NCBI RefSeq assembly: GCF_012911935.1
Contig: NZ_JAAXLA010000063.1
Location: 1 to 42,464 of the forward strand
Source: Pseudonocardia acidicola
GTDB taxonomy: Bacteria; Actinomycetota; Actinomycetes; Mycobacteriales; Pseudonocardiaceae
Direction: 5' to 3'
Length of the DNA: 42,464 nt
Part shown: one piece after another, positions 8,585 to 15,056 of the stretch
Numbering within the stretch: the stretch's first letter is position 1
How the letters are laid out: the number at the start of each line of letters is the position of its first letter
The notes under the pieces: generated by a model
Database searches by the model: none
What the model was told of the DNA's origin: nothing
The model's input: only the letters and a program-made list of their open reading frames with translations
Translations under genes and position numbers: made by a program

Positions 8585-8612
8585 TTGACGGTCACACTAG
8601 AATCGTTACAAT
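8585..8612 (+). promoter_or_regulatory. Predicted sigma-70-type promoter for nicotinamide phosphoribosyltransferase
   Basis: TTGACG at 8585-8590 and TACAAT at 8607-8612 are separated by 16 bases, a close match to the actinobacterial housekeeping consensus. Transcription would begin near 8619, leaving a leader of about 160 bases before ATG 8780. The 270 bases upstream of it (8304-8584) hold no gene I can support; a short direct repeat, cccgaattgtcccgaat, lies near 8417. Confidence 0.55.
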
Positions 8613-8618
8613 CATGTT

Positions 8619-8779
8619 GCTCCACCGCTCCACCTCTGGTGGTCGGTTGCCCGAGTAGGCCATGGTGTTGGCAGCGCTGAACGCCGGGTTTCGTGGCCAC
8701 GGCTCATGCACGACGGAAAGACCTCGGGCGCAGTACTCCCCCCGTTAGAAACGACTCTCGAGACAAGGGCGGGCTCTTC
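8619..8779 (+). promoter_or_regulatory. Long untranslated leader of the nicotinamide phosphoribosyltransferase gene
   Basis: Between the predicted start site and ATG 8780 lie a small hairpin (ccacc-tct-ggtgg) and a larger pairing of ggccatg (about 8658) with cgtggcc (about 8691). A 15-base stretch, gcgctgaacgccggg at 8674-8688, is identical to the loop region of the intergenic hairpin repeat at 10805-10819. The leader may be a degenerate copy of that repeat or a regulatory RNA. I recognise no known riboswitch class. Confidence 0.35.
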
Positions 8780-10234
8780 ATGGGGTATCTCGACAACCTG
8801 ATCATCAACACCGACAACTACAAGCACTGCCACTACCCGCTCTACCCTCCGGGCACGGAGTACGTCTCCAGCTACATCGAGTCCCGCGGCGGCGCGTTCC
8901 CGGTGACGATGTTCGTGGGCCTGCAGGCGTTCATCCGTGAGTACCTGATGCGTCCGATCACGCTCGAGGACATCGACGAGGCCGAGTTCGTCGTCCGCGA
9001 GCAGGGGATGCACTTCAACCGGGACAACTGGCTGGGCATCCTCAACGACTACGACGGCTTCCTGCCCGTCGAGATCGAGGCCGTGCCCGAGGGCACCGTG
9101 CTCCCCACGCGCAACGTGCTGGTGCAGCTCATCAACACCGACCCGAAGTACTTCTGGGTCACCAGCTTCTTCGAGACCGCTCTGCTGCGCGCCGTGTGGT
9201 ACCCGACCACGATCGGGACGGTCAGCTGGCTGTCCAAGCAGGTCATCAGGGAGGCGCTGGCCCGCACCTCCGACCACCCCGAGTTGCTTCGCTTCATGCT
9301 GCACGACTACGGCGCCCGCGGCGTCAGCTCGCAGCAGTCCGCCGCGCTGGGCGGCCTGGCGCACCTGGTCAACTTCGACCAGAGCGACACCGTGCCGGGT
9401 ATCCTCGCGGCGAAGCACTTCTACAACGCGGGCAAGGTCTCCAACTCCGGGCCGAACTCCGAGCACGCCGGCTTCTGTGCCTGGGGCCGGGACAACGAGG
9501 CCGCGGCGATGCGCAACATGCTCGACACCTTCGCTCCCGAGGGCTGCGCGCTGCTGCTCACCGACACCTACGACCACGAGAACGCGGTCAAGAACATCAT
9601 CGGTAAGGAGCTCAAGGAGCAGATCCAGAACTTCCCCGGCCTGGTCGGTGTCCGGCCGGACTCGGGCGACCCGGTGCAGGTCACCGCGGACACCACCGAA
9701 TGGCTGATGGACGCCTTCGGCTACGAGGTGAACTCGAAGGGATTCAAGGTCCTTCCGCCGTTCGTCCGCGTCGTTCAAGGTGACGGAGTGACGTTCAGCA
9801 GCCTGCGCGAGATCTTCATGGAGATGGAGCGCCGCGGTTTCTCGGCGGAGAACGCGGTGTTCGGCATGGGCGGCGGGCTGCTGCAGCACTTCAACCGGGA
9901 CACCCTGAACTTCGGTCAGAAGGCCAGCGCCGTTTGCGTCAACGGCGAATGGCGCGACATCGCCAAGGCGCCCACCGGCGCGGCGTTCAAGGCCTCCAAG
10001 AAGGGCCGGCTCGCGCTGAAGTACGAGAACGGCACCTACGTGACCGTGCCCAAGGGCTCGATCCCGGAGTCGGAGAACGTCCTGAAGCCGGTGTTCCGCA
10101 ACGGCAAGCTGCTCAAGAAGTGGGACTTCACCGAGCTCATCGCCAACAGCGAGCGCGAGGTGCCCGAGTCGTTCTACCTCGACGTCGTCGGCCCGATGCG
10201 CAGCCTGCCGGCGCCGGTCGCCGTCTCCGCCTGA
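8780..10234 (+). CDS. nadV: Nicotinamide phosphoribosyltransferase
   Basis: The 484-residue enzyme makes nicotinamide mononucleotide from nicotinamide and PRPP in NAD salvage. It matches animal/bacterial NAMPT along its length: INTDNYKHCHYPLYPPGT at the N-terminus, HDYGARGVSSQQ (R180), QSDTVPG (D203), the catalytic-histidine loop SEHAGFCAWG (H229, equivalent to human H247), VRPDSGDP and VVQGDGV. GMGGGLLQ and KKGRLAL follow. A longer reading from 8693 adds 29 residues lacking family features, so ATG 8780 is preferred. Its own promoter and a perfect 14-base terminator stem suggest a single-gene transcript. Confidence 0.93.
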   Translation: MGYLDNLIINTDNYKHCHYPLYPPGTEYVSSYIESRGGAFPVTMFVGLQAFIREYLMRPITLEDIDEAEFVVREQGMHFNRDNWLGILNDYDGFLPVEIEAVPEGTVLPTRNVLVQLINTDPKYFWVTSFFETALLRAVWYPTTIGTVSWLSKQVIREALARTSDHPELLRFMLHDYGARGVSSQQSAALGGLAHLVNFDQSDTVPGILAAKHFYNAGKVSNSGPNSEHAGFCAWGRDNEAAAMRNMLDTFAPEGCALLLTDTYDHENAVKNIIGKELKEQIQNFPGLVGVRPDSGDPVQVTADTTEWLMDAFGYEVNSKGFKVLPPFVRVVQGDGVTFSSLREIFMEMERRGFSAENAVFGMGGGLLQHFNRDTLNFGQKASAVCVNGEWRDIAKAPTGAAFKASKKGRLALKYENGTYVTVPKGSIPESENVLKPVFRNGKLLKKWDFTELIANSEREVPESFYLDVVGPMRSLPAPVAVSA

Positions 10235-10241
10235 CCCGGCA

Positions 10242-10284
10242 GAGCGCCCGCCACACCCGCCCCGACCGGCTGTGGCGGGCGCTC
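10242..10284 (+). terminator. Terminator hairpin after nadV
   Basis: Arms 10242-10255 and 10271-10284 form a perfect 14-bp stem (gagcgcccgccaca and its complement) around 15 bases, eight bases after the stop. There is no T-tract, as is common in high-GC actinobacteria. A short run of ccggc/ggccc repeats follows at about 10305-10327. Confidence 0.8.
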
Positions 10285-10346
10285 GGCCGCCCGATCCGAC
10301 CCCGCCCCGGCCCGGCCCGGCCCGGCCCAAGGGAGTGCACCGCGAG

Positions 10347-10397
10347 ATGACGCAGCTGCCGATCACCGACGGCCAGGGGTGGGACCCGCGGACATGA
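10347..10397 (+). CDS. Possible 16-residue peptide coupled to the downstream chimera
   Basis: ATG 10347 opens a 16-codon frame (MTQLPITDGQGWDPRT) whose TGA overlaps the ATG of the next gene (ATGA at 10394-10397). A GGGAG sequence lies upstream. It could be a leader peptide or the fused ends of a gene with an in-frame internal deletion, which would fit its neighbours. Little else can be said. Confidence 0.3.
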   Translation: MTQLPITDGQGWDPRT

Positions 10398-10774
10398 CCA
10401 GACTGCACATCTTCGACATGGACGGCACGCTGCTGCGCGGGGCCGCGTCGGTCGAACTGTCCCGCTACCTCGGCACCTTCGAGGCCGCCAACGCCGTCGA
10501 GGAGGCGTGGTTGCGCGGCGAGATCAGCGATGTCCAGTTCTGGGAGCGCGTGCTCCCGCTCTGGGAGGGGATCAGCGAGGAGGAGATCGACGCCGTCGAC
10601 GACCTCGACGTCGGGGTGCTGCACGCCGACTCCGAGACCGCCGGCGCCGACCCGCACGTGCCGTTCGGTGGTGCGAAGCACAGCGGGTACGGCCCGAAGG
10701 AGCAGGGCCGGGCCTCCCGGGAGTTCTTCACCCACACCACGACGGTCTACCTGCGCGGCGGCCGCCCGGGCTGA
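10394..10774 (+). pseudogene. In-frame chimera: HAD phosphatase N-terminus joined to aldehyde dehydrogenase C-terminus
   Basis: The 126-residue frame begins as a SerB-like HAD hydrolase (motif I HIFDMDGTLL, then SVELSRYLG and WERVLPLWEG) up to about residue 70. It then becomes the extreme C-terminus of a ketoglutaric-semialdehyde-type aldehyde dehydrogenase (VGVLHADSETAGADP, HVPFGGAKHSGYGPKEQG, EFFTHTTTVYL). The join lies in the gacgccgtcgacgacctcgac stretch near 10588-10609. HAD motifs II-IV and the dehydrogenase catalytic core are absent, so neither activity is expected. A deletion that kept frame is the simplest origin. Whether the fusion is expressed as a new protein is unknown. Confidence 0.8.
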
Positions 10775-10784
10775 TCGTCCCGTG

Positions 10785-10832
10785 CCATCGGGGTGGCTCC
10801 GCCGGCGCTGAACGCCGGGAAAGCCACCCCGA
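10785..10832. repeat. Intergenic hairpin repeat, copy 2
   Basis: Arms tcggggtggct (10788-10798) and agccaccccga (10822-10832) are perfectly complementary. An inner stem, ccggcg (10802-10807) with cgccgg (10813-10818), sits in the loop. The outer arms match copy 1 at 913-962. It lies between convergent genes, as expected of a bidirectional terminator. Confidence 0.75.
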
Positions 10833-10837
10833 CGCGC

Positions 10838-11122
10838 TCACTCCGAGCGGGTCGGCTCGCTCTGGTTGTCGGTGGCGAGGTCGCGGCGCGCCCGCTCGCC
10901 GGTGCTGCCTTCCCCGCCGTCGTCCGTCGCGGGGGTGACGGCGGGGGCCCCGCCGGAGGTGTCGGGGTCACCCGGCTCGGCCGGGCCGGTGCCGGCGTCG
11001 GGATCCGCCGCCCGATAGGCGCGCCGGTCCGACTCCCCGGCGGTCGTACCGTTGTCGACCCTGCGGGAGACGACCCGGTCCTCCTCCTCGACGTTGTCGG
11101 TGCGCGAGCTCGCGGTCGTCAT
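10838..11122 (-). CDS. Small acidic/charged protein of unknown function
   Basis: The start at 11122 is preceded by a GGAGG ribosome site five to six bases upstream. The 94-residue product has no hydrophobic segment or cysteine. It is rich in D, E, R, T, G and P (NVEEEDRVVSRRVDN; ERARRDLATDN near the C-terminus) and is predicted to be disordered. I do not recognise a family. The distinct ribosome site and strict high-GC codon third positions support coding. It is convergent with the HAD chimera and divergent from the acyltransferase gene. Confidence 0.55.
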   Translation of the reverse strand: MTTASSRTDNVEEEDRVVSRRVDNGTTAGESDRRAYRAADPDAGTGPAEPGDPDTSGGAPAVTPATDDGGEGSTGERARRDLATDNQSEPTRSE

Positions 11123-11220
11123 GCGTCCTCCGGGGTTCGGCGGCGGGCTCTGAGCTGCATCCCCGCCGCATCCGCCGGGCAAACCCGGACGGCGATCACG
11201 TGCCGCATAGGGTGCCGACC

Positions 11221-11970
11221 ATGACCAGCATGTGGGGCGCTCCGATGCGGCAGCGCTGGGGCCGTCGCGCCCGGCGGGACCCGCGGCAGGCCCGCTTCCT
11301 CACCTTCGCGTCGCTGCGCTGGATGATCCGCAACCGGGCCTTCACACCCTGGTACCTGGTCCGCTACGCCCGCCTGCTGCGCTTCCGGCTGGCCAACCCG
11401 CACGTGATCCTGCGCGGCATGGTGTTCCTCGGCAAGCGGGTCGAGTTGCACGCCCGGCCGGGCTACGGCCGCCTCGAGATCGGCCGGTGGGTGCACATCG
11501 GCGACGGCAACGCGATCCGCTGCCACGAGGGGTCGCTGCGGATCGGGGACAAGGTCGTCTTCGGCAAGGACAACACGGTGAACTGCTACCTCGACGTGGA
11601 GATCGGTGCCACGTCGATCATCGCCGACTGGGTCTACGTGACCGATTTCGACCACGTGACCACCGACGTGCACCGGCCGATCAAGGACCAGGGCATCGTC
11701 AAGACGCCGGTGCGGATCGGCCCGGACTGCTGGATCGGCACCAAGGTCTCGGTGCTGCGCGGGACCCGCGTCGGGCGCGGCAGTGTGCTCGGCGCACACG
11801 CGGTGGTGCGTGGCGAGATCCCGGAGTTCTCGATCGCCGTGGGCACCCCCGCCCGGGTCGTGCGCAGCCGGCTCGCCGACTACGAGGCCGACGCCGAGCG
11901 GCGCGCCGCGCTGGCCGACATCGCCCGCAAGACCGACGCCGCGGTGCAGGAGCGGATCAGCCGGTCCTGA
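11221..11970 (+). CDS. Left-handed beta-helix (hexapeptide) acyltransferase
   Basis: The 249-residue protein has hexapeptide-type turns from about residue 60 (EIGRWVHIGDGN, RIGDKVVFGKDNTVNC, EIGATSIIADWVYV). The putative catalytic histidine lies in TDFDHVTTD, followed by the coil RIGPDCWIGTKVSVLRGTRV and the terminal GTPARVVRSR of CoA-dependent O-acetyltransferases. The N-terminal 55 residues are basic and hydrophobic (WMIRNRAFTPWYLVRYARL), perhaps a membrane-associated helix. It probably acetylates a sugar or lipid-linked sugar, fitting the glycosyltransferase downstream. ATG 11221 is chosen over a GTG at 11200 because nothing supports the extra seven residues. Confidence 0.8.
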   Translation: MTSMWGAPMRQRWGRRARRDPRQARFLTFASLRWMIRNRAFTPWYLVRYARLLRFRLANPHVILRGMVFLGKRVELHARPGYGRLEIGRWVHIGDGNAIRCHEGSLRIGDKVVFGKDNTVNCYLDVEIGATSIIADWVYVTDFDHVTTDVHRPIKDQGIVKTPVRIGPDCWIGTKVSVLRGTRVGRGSVLGAHAVVRGEIPEFSIAVGTPARVVRSRLADYEADAERRAALADIARKTDAAVQERISRS

Positions 11971-12088
11971 GCCCGGGCGTGAACCGATGTGAGCTGCTGC
12001 GGCGCAGCGAACACCGGCCCGCGCTCCCGCGTTGGAACGGGCGGACGGCCCCGAGCCGGAGCGGCCGCCACGAGGGAGGGACACGACC

Positions 12089-12244
12089 GTGTCGAAGGAG
12101 ACCGAAGAGCGCCTGCGCAGACTCGCCGACGAGTACACCGAGGCCGTCAACATGGCGATCGCCGAGGACCGCGAGGACCTCGCGGAGCAGATCGCGGCCG
12201 AGTACCCCGACGCCGCGCTGCGCATCCTGACCGACGCCCCCTGA
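12089..12244 (+). CDS. Small conserved-looking helical protein
   Basis: GTG 12089 follows a gagggaggg ribosome site (12072-12080). The 51 residues (SKETEERLRRLADEY, then TEAVNMAIAEDREDLA and EYPDAALRILTDAP) form an amphipathic helical protein without cysteine or membrane segment. Similar short proteins occur in other actinomycetes as far as I recall, but no function is known to me. It lies between the acyltransferase and copy 3 of the hairpin repeat. Confidence 0.55.
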   Translation: MSKETEERLRRLADEYTEAVNMAIAEDREDLAEQIAAEYPDAALRILTDAP

Positions 12245-12274
12245 CCCGTCCCCGCCGCAGCCACCCCTGCGCCG

Positions 12275-12323
12275 CATCGGGTCGGCTGTGCTTGCACTGG
12301 ACGTCAGCAAAGCCGCCCCGGTG
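12275..12323. repeat. Intergenic hairpin repeat, copy 3 (inverted orientation)
   Basis: Arms 12275-12287 and 12311-12323 are 13 bases with two wobble pairs. The interior contains ggacgtcagcaaagcc, close to the reverse complement of the copy 1 loop (tttgctgacgttgggtcc), so this copy is inverted. It separates the 51-residue gene from the convergent GT4 gene whose stop begins at 12324. Confidence 0.7.
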
Positions 12324-13598
12324 TCAGGGGGCGTCCGGGGGGCCGAAGACGTTGCCGGTCGGGATCTTCGGGCGCTCCAGGTCGACGGGGCCACCGTGGG
12401 GCGTGCGCGCGTAGACCGCTGCGGTGTCGGCGGCGACCGCCGTCCAGCCGAAGTCCGTGCCCAGCCGGGAGCGGGCCGCCCGGGCCCGCCGGGCCGCCGC
12501 GGCCGGGTCGTCGAGCACCACGCCGACGGCCCCTGCCAGCCCCGGCACGTCCCCGGGCGCGAAGGACAGCCCGGTGAGCCCGTTGCGCACCACCTCGCCC
12601 AGCCCGCCGGCCGTCGACGCCACCAGCGGGGCCCCCGCCGCGGCCGCCTCCAACGCGACGATGCCGAACGGTTCGTAGCGGCTGGGCAGGACCACCGCGG
12701 CCGCAGCGGCCAGCAGCGCGGCCAACTCGGCGTCGGGCAGGTGCCCGGTGAAGGTGACGCTGCGCCGCACCCGGTGCCGCCGGGCCTCGGCCACGAGAAA
12801 CTCCTGCTGGGTGCCCGCCCCGGCGACGACGAGCCGGGTGCCGGGGTGCCTGCGGCGGATCCGGGGGAGCGCCGCCAGCAGGTCCTGGACGCCCTTCTCG
12901 TACTCCAGCCGGCCGAAGTACAGCAGCAGCGGCGCCCCGTCGGCCGCGTACCGGGCCCGGACCGCGGCCACCTGTTCGGCCCCGACCCGCCAGTTGCGCG
13001 GGGTGATGCCGTTGTGCACCACCGCGATCGGCTCGGGATCCAGGTCGAACAGGGTGGCCACCTCGTCGCGCATCGAGCGCGAGCAGGTGATCACCGTGTC
13101 GGCCCGGTGCGCCAGCCACCACTCCACCGAGTGCACCTGCCGGTTCAGCGGGGCGGACAGCCAGCCGGCGTGCCGGCCGGCCTCGGTGGCGTGCAGGGTG
13201 GCGACGAGCGGCGCGTCCAGCACGTCGGCCAGCGCGATCGCGGGGTGCGCGACCAGCCAGTCGTGTGCGTGCACCACGTCCGGGCGCCAGTCCGCGAGCC
13301 GGGTCAGCGCGGCGCGGACCATCGCGTGCCCCATCGCGAGCGTCCAGCCGATCATGTCGCGTTCGAACTCGAGGTGCGCCGGGTCCTCGGCGGCGCGCAG
13401 CACCCGGATCCCGTCCAGCTGCTCGTCGACGGTCGGGTGGGTGCCGGCGTCCGAACCGGTGGGCCGCCGGGACAGCACGACGACCTCGTGGCCGGCCGCG
13501 GTGAGCTCACGGGCCAGCTCATGGACGTGCCGGCCGAGCCCGCCGACCACCACCGGGGGGTACTCCCACGACACCATCAGCACCCGCATCTCACCCAT
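12324..13598 (-). CDS. GT4-family glycosyltransferase (alpha-1,4-glucan synthase-like)
   Basis: The 424-residue GT-B enzyme has an N-terminal glycine-rich loop (SWEYPPVVVGGLGRHV), an HAHDWL motif near residue 120 and the nucleotide-sugar-binding half with GRLEYEKGVQDLL and EPFGIVALEAAAAGAP. That final E-x7-E motif is typical of retaining GT4 enzymes. With the GH57 branching enzyme and Rv3030-like methyltransferase beside it, it corresponds in position to M. tuberculosis Rv3032, which elongates methylglucose lipopolysaccharide/glucan chains. Two start codons (13598 and 13589) are nine bases apart; neither is decisive. It is divergent from the protease gene. Confidence 0.85.
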   Translation of the reverse strand: MGEMRVLMVSWEYPPVVVGGLGRHVHELARELTAAGHEVVVLSRRPTGSDAGTHPTVDEQLDGIRVLRAAEDPAHLEFERDMIGWTLAMGHAMVRAALTRLADWRPDVVHAHDWLVAHPAIALADVLDAPLVATLHATEAGRHAGWLSAPLNRQVHSVEWWLAHRADTVITCSRSMRDEVATLFDLDPEPIAVVHNGITPRNWRVGAEQVAAVRARYAADGAPLLLYFGRLEYEKGVQDLLAALPRIRRRHPGTRLVVAGAGTQQEFLVAEARRHRVRRSVTFTGHLPDAELAALLAAAAAVVLPSRYEPFGIVALEAAAAGAPLVASTAGGLGEVVRNGLTGLSFAPGDVPGLAGAVGVVLDDPAAAARRARAARSRLGTDFGWTAVAADTAAVYARTPHGGPVDLERPKIPTGNVFGPPDAP

Positions 13599-13653
13599 CC
13601 TGGCAAACCCGCCCGCCCCGGTTACCCGCGGGTAGGGCCTGATCTAAGTTGCC

Positions 13654-13685
13654 GCTGTGAACAGCTGTGACCCGGCTGTGAACAG
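13654..13685. promoter_or_regulatory. Direct repeats in the divergent GT4/protease promoter region
   Basis: gctgtgaacag occurs at 13654-13664 and 13675-13685 with another ctgtga between them, 21 bases apart (two helical turns). The position, between divergent starts at 13598 and 13773, suits a regulator-binding site. No regulator is identified. Confidence 0.35.
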
Positions 13686-13772
13686 CCCTTTGCCGGTGGC
13701 CCCAGCGGCCCGGCGCAGCTGACCATGGGCCCGGCGACCCGGCTGGGTCGACAGCGGGTGAGAGGCGGACGG

Positions 13773-14591
13773 ATGCGCAGGCCGGGCAGAGGCGTCGGTG
13801 CGGCGGCGGCGATCGGCTGCGCGCTCGCGCTGACGTGGACGGTCTGGCCGCAGGCGATGCCGCACCTCACGACCGCGGGGCGACCGGCCGGCACGCCGGC
13901 CGGCGGAGCACCGACCTCGGGCCCGGCGGCGCCCCCGACCTCGGGGGCCCCCGCAAAGCCGGCGTCCCTCGACGATGCCGCCGGCGCCCTCTTCGACGGC
14001 ACCCCGGACAAGCTCGGGGATCACTTCTGCAGTGGTGCCGTCATCGACAGCCCGAGCGGGAACCTCGTGATCACCGCGGCGCACTGCGTCCAGGCCGGCG
14101 ACGGCAGTCCGGTGCGCACCGGAATGCAGTTCGTGCCCGGCTACCACGACGGCATCGCGCCGTACGGGGTGTGGACGGTCACCAGCGGCGTGGTCGACCC
14201 GCGCTGGGCGGACGGTGCCGACCCGGACCGCGACGTGGCGTTCCTGACCGTGCAGCGCGCCGGCGGCGGCTCGGTGGAGGCGCTGACCGGGGGCTACAAG
14301 CTCGTCACCGATCCCGGCTTCGTCGCCGACGTCCACGCCATCGGCTACCCCGACACATCCGACGCGCCGGTCATCCGCACCGGCACCACCTCGCGCTGGT
14401 CGCCGACCCAGCTGGAGCTGGACGCGCCTGGCCTCTACGACGGGACCAGTGGCGGGCCCTGGGTCCGCAACGGCGACGAGGTGGTCGGTGTGACCGGGGG
14501 GTACGAGCAGGGCGGCCTGACCCCCGACGTGTCCTACGCCGCCTACCTCGATGGTGACGTCCGGGCCCTGCTGCAGCGCACCGAGAGCTGA
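13773..14591 (+). CDS. Trypsin-like serine protease, membrane-anchored or secreted
   Basis: The 272-residue protein starts with a basic N-terminus and a hydrophobic segment (GAAAAIGCALALTWTVW, residues 9-25). A Pro/Ala/Gly/Thr-rich linker runs to about residue 65, then an S1 protease domain. The catalytic triad is visible: H104 in TAAHC, D154 in DRDVAFL and S226 in GTSGGPW. It is an extracytoplasmic protease of unknown substrate. An upstream ATG at 13725 would add 16 residues before the signal segment; 13773 gives a standard signal layout. Confidence 0.85.
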   Translation: MRRPGRGVGAAAAIGCALALTWTVWPQAMPHLTTAGRPAGTPAGGAPTSGPAAPPTSGAPAKPASLDDAAGALFDGTPDKLGDHFCSGAVIDSPSGNLVITAAHCVQAGDGSPVRTGMQFVPGYHDGIAPYGVWTVTSGVVDPRWADGADPDRDVAFLTVQRAGGGSVEALTGGYKLVTDPGFVADVHAIGYPDTSDAPVIRTGTTSRWSPTQLELDAPGLYDGTSGGPWVRNGDEVVGVTGGYEQGGLTPDVSYAAYLDGDVRALLQRTES

Positions 14592-14611
14592 GCCGCGGCG
14601 ACGCACCCGAC

Positions 14612-15021
14612 ATCACGAGCGATCAGACCACAGCCGCCGGCAAGCTCACGCCTGAACTGGCCTCACCCGGTTTCACCGCCTCCACGGCGGTGGCCGGCGA
14701 CCTCACGAGATCGTCGCCGCTGCGCGGCAGTTCGCCGACACCATCGCCGAACGCATGCGCGCGCTCAATGCCGTCCCCGATGGACGCGAGGACACCGTTG
14801 CCGCCACCGCCGGGCTGCCGCGCTTCCCTTCGGGAGAGCAGACGACCTCCACCGTCGTCGACCTGATCACCGACCGACCGCGTCGCGTCGCGGGGACCGC
14901 GAGGGAGGTCCACGACGAGGTGGACCAGGAGGACCCGTCCACCGCCGATCTGCTGCACGCCATCATCGACGGTCTCGAGAAGTTCGCCTGGATGGTGAGC
15001 GCCGAGAACCGAACCGCCTGA
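14612..15021 (+). pseudogene. Dps-like ferritin, decayed
   Basis: A frame from 14612 gives TSDQTTAAGKLTPEL and GFTASTAVAGDL, the start of an actinobacterial Dps, but the expected ATG is ATC. At about 14702 the frame changes and the text resumes as HEIVAAARQFADTIAERM, then STVVDLITDRPRR and EDPSTADLLHAIIDGLEKF to the stop at 15021. About 35 residues containing the ferroxidase-ligand helix (normally KQAHWN-like) are missing between the two parts. The remaining 88-codon open frame from 14755 is the C-terminal half only and lacks the metal site. The region 14592-15056 otherwise holds nothing. Confidence 0.8.
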
Positions 15022-15056
15022 GCTCCGGGGCATCGTCGCGGGTGCGCCGGCACCAC

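Noticed and set aside
8693..8779. 29-residue N-terminal extension of nadV
   Set aside because: The extension is not like NAMPT and includes basic filler; family similarity begins right at the ATG at 8780.
10303..10330. Short ccggc/ggccc tandem run as a CRISPR or VNTR element
   Set aside because: Only a few pentamer copies in GC-rich spacer after a terminator; no spacers or functional context.
13725..13772. ATG 13725 as start of the serine protease
   Set aside because: It would put 16 extra residues before an already typical basic-plus-hydrophobic signal segment, and overlaps the upstream repeat region.
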